A stretch of 64,000 nucleotides of DNA from Hungatella sp. UBA4396. Lineage in GTDB: Bacteria; Bacillota; Clostridia; Lachnospirales; Lachnospiraceae. Positions 60,758 to 64,000 of the stretch are shown here, piece by piece. The notes under the pieces are model-generated. The model saw only the letters and a program-made list of their open reading frames with translations. It did no database searches and was not told the DNA's origin. The stretch spans positions 87,820-151,819 of the forward strand of contig DGRE01000024.1 in NCBI GenBank assembly GCA_002389905.1, read 5' to 3'. Each line of letters starts with the position of its first letter. The stretch's first letter is position 1. The position numbers and the translations under genes were made by a program.

Positions 60758-61943
60758 CTCCTTCCCTCATCTCCTTTCCTCTGCAAAATACACTGACCAA
60801 ATTTAAATTTGAATCCACAATGGTAAAATCCGCATCCTTGCCGGGTGCAATACTTCCCTTCCGGTCATCTACATGGATATAACGGGCCGGATTTAAGCTG
60901 GTCATCTTCATAATATCAAACCAATCCACCCGGGTATGGCGGGCCATGTTCTGAATGGAGCCTATGTAGCTCAACTCCACATCCTTAACAGCCTTATAAT
61001 CCCTGGGATCAATCCACTCCTCCCTGCCCTCATAATGGGCAATCCGGACCTTGTTCCCATCTTTTATAAATTTTATTTTCCTCACATAATGGTCAAATTC
61101 CGTTTGTGTCTGGGCAAGTCCGCTGCAGTCTGTGGTCATAATGATCCGCCCGCTGCCCTTGATCCGGTAAGCGATGTCAAAGGCCTCATGAGATACCGTC
61201 ATTCCTGTCTGCTTGGCAAATTCGCACATCATATCATCGAAGTACAGGGCAGCTCCCGCCACTCCCAGCTCCCGGTGGTGGAATCCCCGCATCCCACTGA
61301 ATGTATGGGTAAATCCGCCCACCCCCGCATCCTTCATCTCCTTAATCTGGGCGAGGGTGGCTGCGCTGTGCCCAATGGAGATCTGAATATTATGGCTTTT
61401 GCAAAATTCCAGCACCTCTCTTGCCCCTTCCAGTTCTACGGCAATGGTCATGTACCGGCAAAGCTCCTTGTTCCGGAAGCTGTTGTAAAGTTCTTCCATG
61501 GCACTGAGGCTTGGCAGGATGCAGCATTCTTCCCGCTGCATCCCCCGGTACTGGGGATTGATAAAAGGCCCTTCTAAATGAACCCCCAGCATCTCTGCCC
61601 CCGGATAATCCGCCTCATAGGCTTCATCGGCAGCTTTAATGGACTGCTTAATCTCCGGCAGGGTATCTGCTCCCGAAGCAGCAAGATAAGAAGTGACTCC
61701 CGCATAAGGAAGGGTGCGGCTCATCTCTTTCAGCGCCCCGGCATTTTTTTCAAACCAGAAAGAGCCTGTAGCCCAGCCATGAATATGGATATCAATAAAT
61801 CCGGGCAGAATCACTAAATCAGAAAAATCCTCATAAGGCCCGTCAAATTCCTTATGCAAAGCCTTGACTTTTCCATCTTTAATCTCTATAAATCCATCAA
61901 ATTCCTCTTGCTCAAGAATAATATGTTTTGAATAAATGATCAT
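60738..61943 (-). CDS. nagA: N-acetylglucosamine-6-phosphate deacetylase NagA
   Basis: A 401-residue amidohydrolase releasing acetate from GlcNAc-6-phosphate. Features are the N-terminal metal site DIHIHGWATGSF (about 53), the metal glutamate in GVHLEGPFINP, SIGHSAATLAQ (about 191), GFTHTFSGMRGF (about 213-224), and the catalytic aspartate in TTDCSGL. In most NagA proteins the last motif reads TDA; here it is TDC, with the aspartate kept. AGGAGG precedes the ATG. It is downstream of a PTS EIICB gene and a lyase gene, suggesting uptake of an N-acylated sugar as 6-phosphate. Confidence 0.9.
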   Translation of the reverse strand: MIIYSKHIILEQEEFDGFIEIKDGKVKALHKEFDGPYEDFSDLVILPGFIDIHIHGWATGSFWFEKNAGALKEMSRTLPYAGVTSYLAASGADTLPEIKQSIKAADEAYEADYPGAEMLGVHLEGPFINPQYRGMQREECCILPSLSAMEELYNSFRNKELCRYMTIAVELEGAREVLEFCKSHNIQISIGHSAATLAQIKEMKDAGVGGFTHTFSGMRGFHHRELGVAGAALYFDDMMCEFAKQTGMTVSHEAFDIAYRIKGSGRIIMTTDCSGLAQTQTEFDHYVRKIKFIKDGNKVRIAHYEGREEWIDPRDYKAVKDVELSYIGSIQNMARHTRVDWFDIMKMTSLNPARYIHVDDRKGSIAPGKDADFTIVDSNLNLVSVFCRGKEMREGDEMRSK

Positions 61944-62068
61944 AGTCCGCCTCCTTTCATGTTCCGTCTTAAAATGAAAGGGAATGCTGCAATATACTGC
62001 TACATCCCCTTTTCTATATCAATACGTTCCCCTTTGCCGTCAAGTCCGGCTTATATCACCGCACTCTC

Positions 62069-63436
62069 CTACGACTCCAGCTTTTCCTTCAGCACGTTTG
62101 CTGTCTTTAAGGCCTTCTCTGCCATCTCCCTGGCGAGGACGCTGCACAATCCCGTATAGCTGGCAGGATCAATCATGGACTTTAATTCCTCTGCCGTAAA
62201 CATGGAAGACAGGGTTTCATCTTCTATGAGCACATCGTAATAGTCCTTCCCGTCCAGTTCCACTTTCATGGCCTTTTCATACATGAGTTCATGGGCTTTG
62301 TCTTTACCGATTTTTTCAGCCACATTCATCATCACAAACTCGCTGTTATCCAGTCCCTTATTTAAGTTCACATTTTTAAGCATCCGCTCTTTGTTAATAT
62401 GAAGGGTCCGGCTCAGTTCTTCGGCCCGGATCAGCACCTCCGTGGCCAGTTCCAGTCCTTCTTCCATAATTCCGTCAAACAGCATATAAGAGCTGCTGTC
62501 TCCTTCAAACATCCGCACGGAGGAATAAAGACCTGTAGCGGGAAGGGAGTAAAGCTTCTGGGAATTAGCTATAATTCCTTTTGCAAGCTTGGGGTTGATT
62601 TTCTGGGGCATGGTGGAGCTGCCTATGGTTCCCGGAGTAAAGGATTCGCTGACCTCGGAAAACTCTTCCACTCCCGTATAGTAAACCTCTTCTGCCATTT
62701 TGTGAAGGGTGTTGCACAATAAGCATAAGTTCATCAGATATTCAATCTTCATCTGACACATATTCCGGCTTGGAACATCCATGGACCCCATACCCAGCTT
62801 GTGAGCAACACGGTCCTGTACCTTGCGGCCTGCAGAGCCGGTGGCATGAAAGCCTCCCGCTGCTCCTCCCATCATGGTCACAAATACCCGCTTCTCGCTT
62901 TCCTCCAAACGTTCCAGAGTACTTAAAAGCTCGCTGATCCAGACAGAAACCTTATAGCCATAGGTAATGGGTATGGCATGCTTGCCATGAGTTCTCCCGG
63001 CCATGACCGTATCCGCATTGTCCTGGGCTAACCTGCCTAAATTCGCCAGAATATCCCCGAGAAAGCTTTTGAAAATGGAATTTACCTGCATTGTCATATA
63101 AAGCTGGGAAGTCTGCTGAATGTTCTGGGTGGTAACTCCGTAATGAACATACTTTCCGCCCTCTTCTCCGGCTGCCTTTACCAAAACCTTGACAAAGGGA
63201 ACAAAGCCGTGTCCTACCTTGGCCTTAATTCGCTTCATCTCATCTAAATCCAGGTCTTCAAAGCGAACCGCTGCAATATCCCTCGCAGCCTCCATGGGTA
63301 TAAAGCCTTCCTCTGCCTGGGAAAGAGCCAAGGCAGCCTCCACCTTCAGCCAGGTTTCATACTTTGCCGCTTCACTTAGCAGCTTTTTGATCCCCCTGTC
63401 ATCCAGTCCACTTTTTGAATCGTAAAAAGCTCTCAT
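62069..63436 (-). CDS. Fumarase/aspartase-superfamily lyase (adenylosuccinate lyase-like)
   Basis: A 455-residue helical lyase of the fumarase/aspartase/adenylosuccinate lyase fold. It has the superfamily region GRTHGKHAIPITYG (about 146) and the catalytic loop signature GSSTMPQKINP (about 268-278) with its serine. Family members eliminate fumarate or a related acid from C-N or C-O bonded substrates as homotetramers. The loop reads MPQKINP where PurB enzymes usually have MPHKRNP or MPHKVNP, and the gene sits between a PTS and nagA, not in a purine operon. A role on an N- or O-substituted sugar is more likely than purine synthesis (inference). Confidence 0.8.
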   Translation of the reverse strand: MRAFYDSKSGLDDRGIKKLLSEAAKYETWLKVEAALALSQAEEGFIPMEAARDIAAVRFEDLDLDEMKRIKAKVGHGFVPFVKVLVKAAGEEGGKYVHYGVTTQNIQQTSQLYMTMQVNSIFKSFLGDILANLGRLAQDNADTVMAGRTHGKHAIPITYGYKVSVWISELLSTLERLEESEKRVFVTMMGGAAGGFHATGSAGRKVQDRVAHKLGMGSMDVPSRNMCQMKIEYLMNLCLLCNTLHKMAEEVYYTGVEEFSEVSESFTPGTIGSSTMPQKINPKLAKGIIANSQKLYSLPATGLYSSVRMFEGDSSSYMLFDGIMEEGLELATEVLIRAEELSRTLHINKERMLKNVNLNKGLDNSEFVMMNVAEKIGKDKAHELMYEKAMKVELDGKDYYDVLIEDETLSSMFTAEELKSMIDPASYTGLCSVLAREMAEKALKTANVLKEKLES

Positions 63437-63446
63437 CCTCCACCTC

Positions 63447-64000
63447 CTATTTCTTTAGGGCATCATCTACTGCGTGACGTACAAATTCCACGTGAGGCCC
63501 AAATACAACATGTATGTGATTGGCTGACGGGAAGAAAATACCTGCGCAGCCGGAATCTTTAATTTTCACCTGGTCTACTAAGGCCGGGTCTTTTAAGTCA
63601 ATACGAAGCCGGGAAATACAGTTTTCCACGCTTAAGATGTTCTCCTTGCCTCCCAGCCCCTTAATAACAACTTCAGCAATGGCAGGCCAGTTCTTTTCTT
63701 TCAGCAGAACGCTTGCGGACTCTTCAATTTCAAACTCTTCACGTCCCGGTGTCTCCAGGTTGAATTTTTCGATGAACCATTTGAATACAAAGTAAAATAC
63801 TACAAAGTTTCCGATTCCTAAAATAACCAGGTTAATCCAATTGGTGTTTTCATACAAAAGACCGAAAATTCCAAAGTCAAAAATCGTACCGCGGATATAA
63901 CCGACGGAAATATGAAGCATCTGGTAAGGTATGGCACCAAGGCCGCTCATAACACAGTACAGAATAAAGAGCTGCGGTGTAAAAAAGTGTCTTCGACACT
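63447..64000 (-). CDS. PTS sugar transporter EIICB (partial; N-terminus outside window)
   Basis: The frame is open to the window edge; 184 residues are visible. The C-terminal end of a membrane EIIC domain (RHFFTPQLFILYCVMSGLG, NLVILGIGNFVVFYFVFKW) is joined by a linker to a complete EIIB domain with the phosphocysteine in SVENCISRLRIDLKD. This is the glucose/maltose/N-acetylglucosamine PTS class. The adjacent nagA favours an amino sugar. No EIIA domain is attached, so the phosphate must come from an EIIA elsewhere. It is 10 bp upstream of the lyase gene, in one operon. Confidence 0.85.
   Translation of the reverse strand, partial: CRRHFFTPQLFILYCVMSGLGAIPYQMLHISVGYIRGTIFDFGIFGLLYENTNWINLVILGIGNFVVFYFVFKWFIEKFNLETPGREEFEIEESASVLLKEKNWPAIAEVVIKGLGGKENILSVENCISRLRIDLKDPALVDQVKIKDSGCAGIFFPSANHIHVVFGPHVEFVRHAVDDALKK

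Noticed and set aside
60936..61577. 213-residue plus-strand open frame opposite nagA
   Set aside because: Antisense shadow of nagA; no start signal and no domain.
62069..63436. Housekeeping purB assignment for the lyase
   Set aside because: The loop signature and the PTS/nagA context do not fit purine synthesis, so I left the symbol empty.

Overview
The window reads as chromosomal DNA of a low-to-mid GC Firmicute, most likely Lachnospiraceae (Hungatella/Lacrimispora/Enterocloster-like; inferred). The reasons are the DUF5717 and DUF4364 proteins, the tig-clpP-clpX-lon-engB order, AGGAGG ribosome-binding sites, several RbsABC/MglABC-type sugar importers, and a bacterial microcompartment (BMC) locus. 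Most genes lie on the minus strand in long operons.

Layout. 1-4.2 kb: a partial DUF5717 protein, malic enzyme, a DUF4364 regulator-like protein and a small membrane protein. 4.2-6.6 kb: an amino-acid ABC importer. 6.7-13.1 kb: the proteostasis cluster engB-lon-clpX-clpP-tig. 13.2-19.3 kb: a signalling operon of two solute-binding lipoproteins, a DJ-1/PfpI protein and a GGDEF/EAL c-di-GMP protein. 19.9-29.4 kb: a galactose-type importer (mglBAC) next to two membrane-anchored binding proteins, a YesM-type kinase and a YesN-type response regulator whose receiver domain carries a frameshift. 29.4-34.9 kb: late cobalamin genes (cbiC, cobQ, cobD, cbiB, a compact cobU-like gene, cobS). 35.6 kb: a ZIP metal transporter.

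36.5-55.6 kb is the most interesting part. A 15-gene BMC operon (48184 down to 36537) encodes a class II aldolase with a C-terminal encapsulation-type helix, a CoA-acylating aldehyde dehydrogenase, four single-domain hexamer-type shell proteins, PduL, one pentamer-type shell protein, a binding protein without a signal peptide, a CoA-disulfide-reductase-like flavoprotein, a two-subunit CoA-transferase-like enzyme, an iron alcohol dehydrogenase and DhaK/DhaL. Across a divergent DeoR-type regulator lies an importer operon with mtnK and mtnA. Two 15-bp sequences are shared between the two control regions. I infer one pathway: import of 5-methylthioribose or 5-deoxyribose, phosphorylation by MtnK, isomerisation by MtnA, aldol cleavage in the BMC to DHAP plus (methylthio)acetaldehyde, then aldehyde disposal to acyl-CoA/acyl-phosphate/alcohol. 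That would be a compartmentalised 'DHAP shunt' for salvage of S-adenosylmethionine by-products.

55.8-59.8 kb is an AT-rich accessory patch: a WYL regulator divergent from an isochorismatase-like hydrolase, a three-way-junction palindrome, a complete IS256-family element with an 8-bp target duplication, and a gene remnant. 59.3-64 kb: a DUF1284 protein and an amino-sugar operon (PTS EIICB fragment, fumarase/aspartase-superfamily lyase, NagA, HAD phosphatase). A family of two-hairpin repeats of about 53 bp recurs at 11.0, 22.5 and 31.6 kb. I saw no rRNA, tRNA or CRISPR array.
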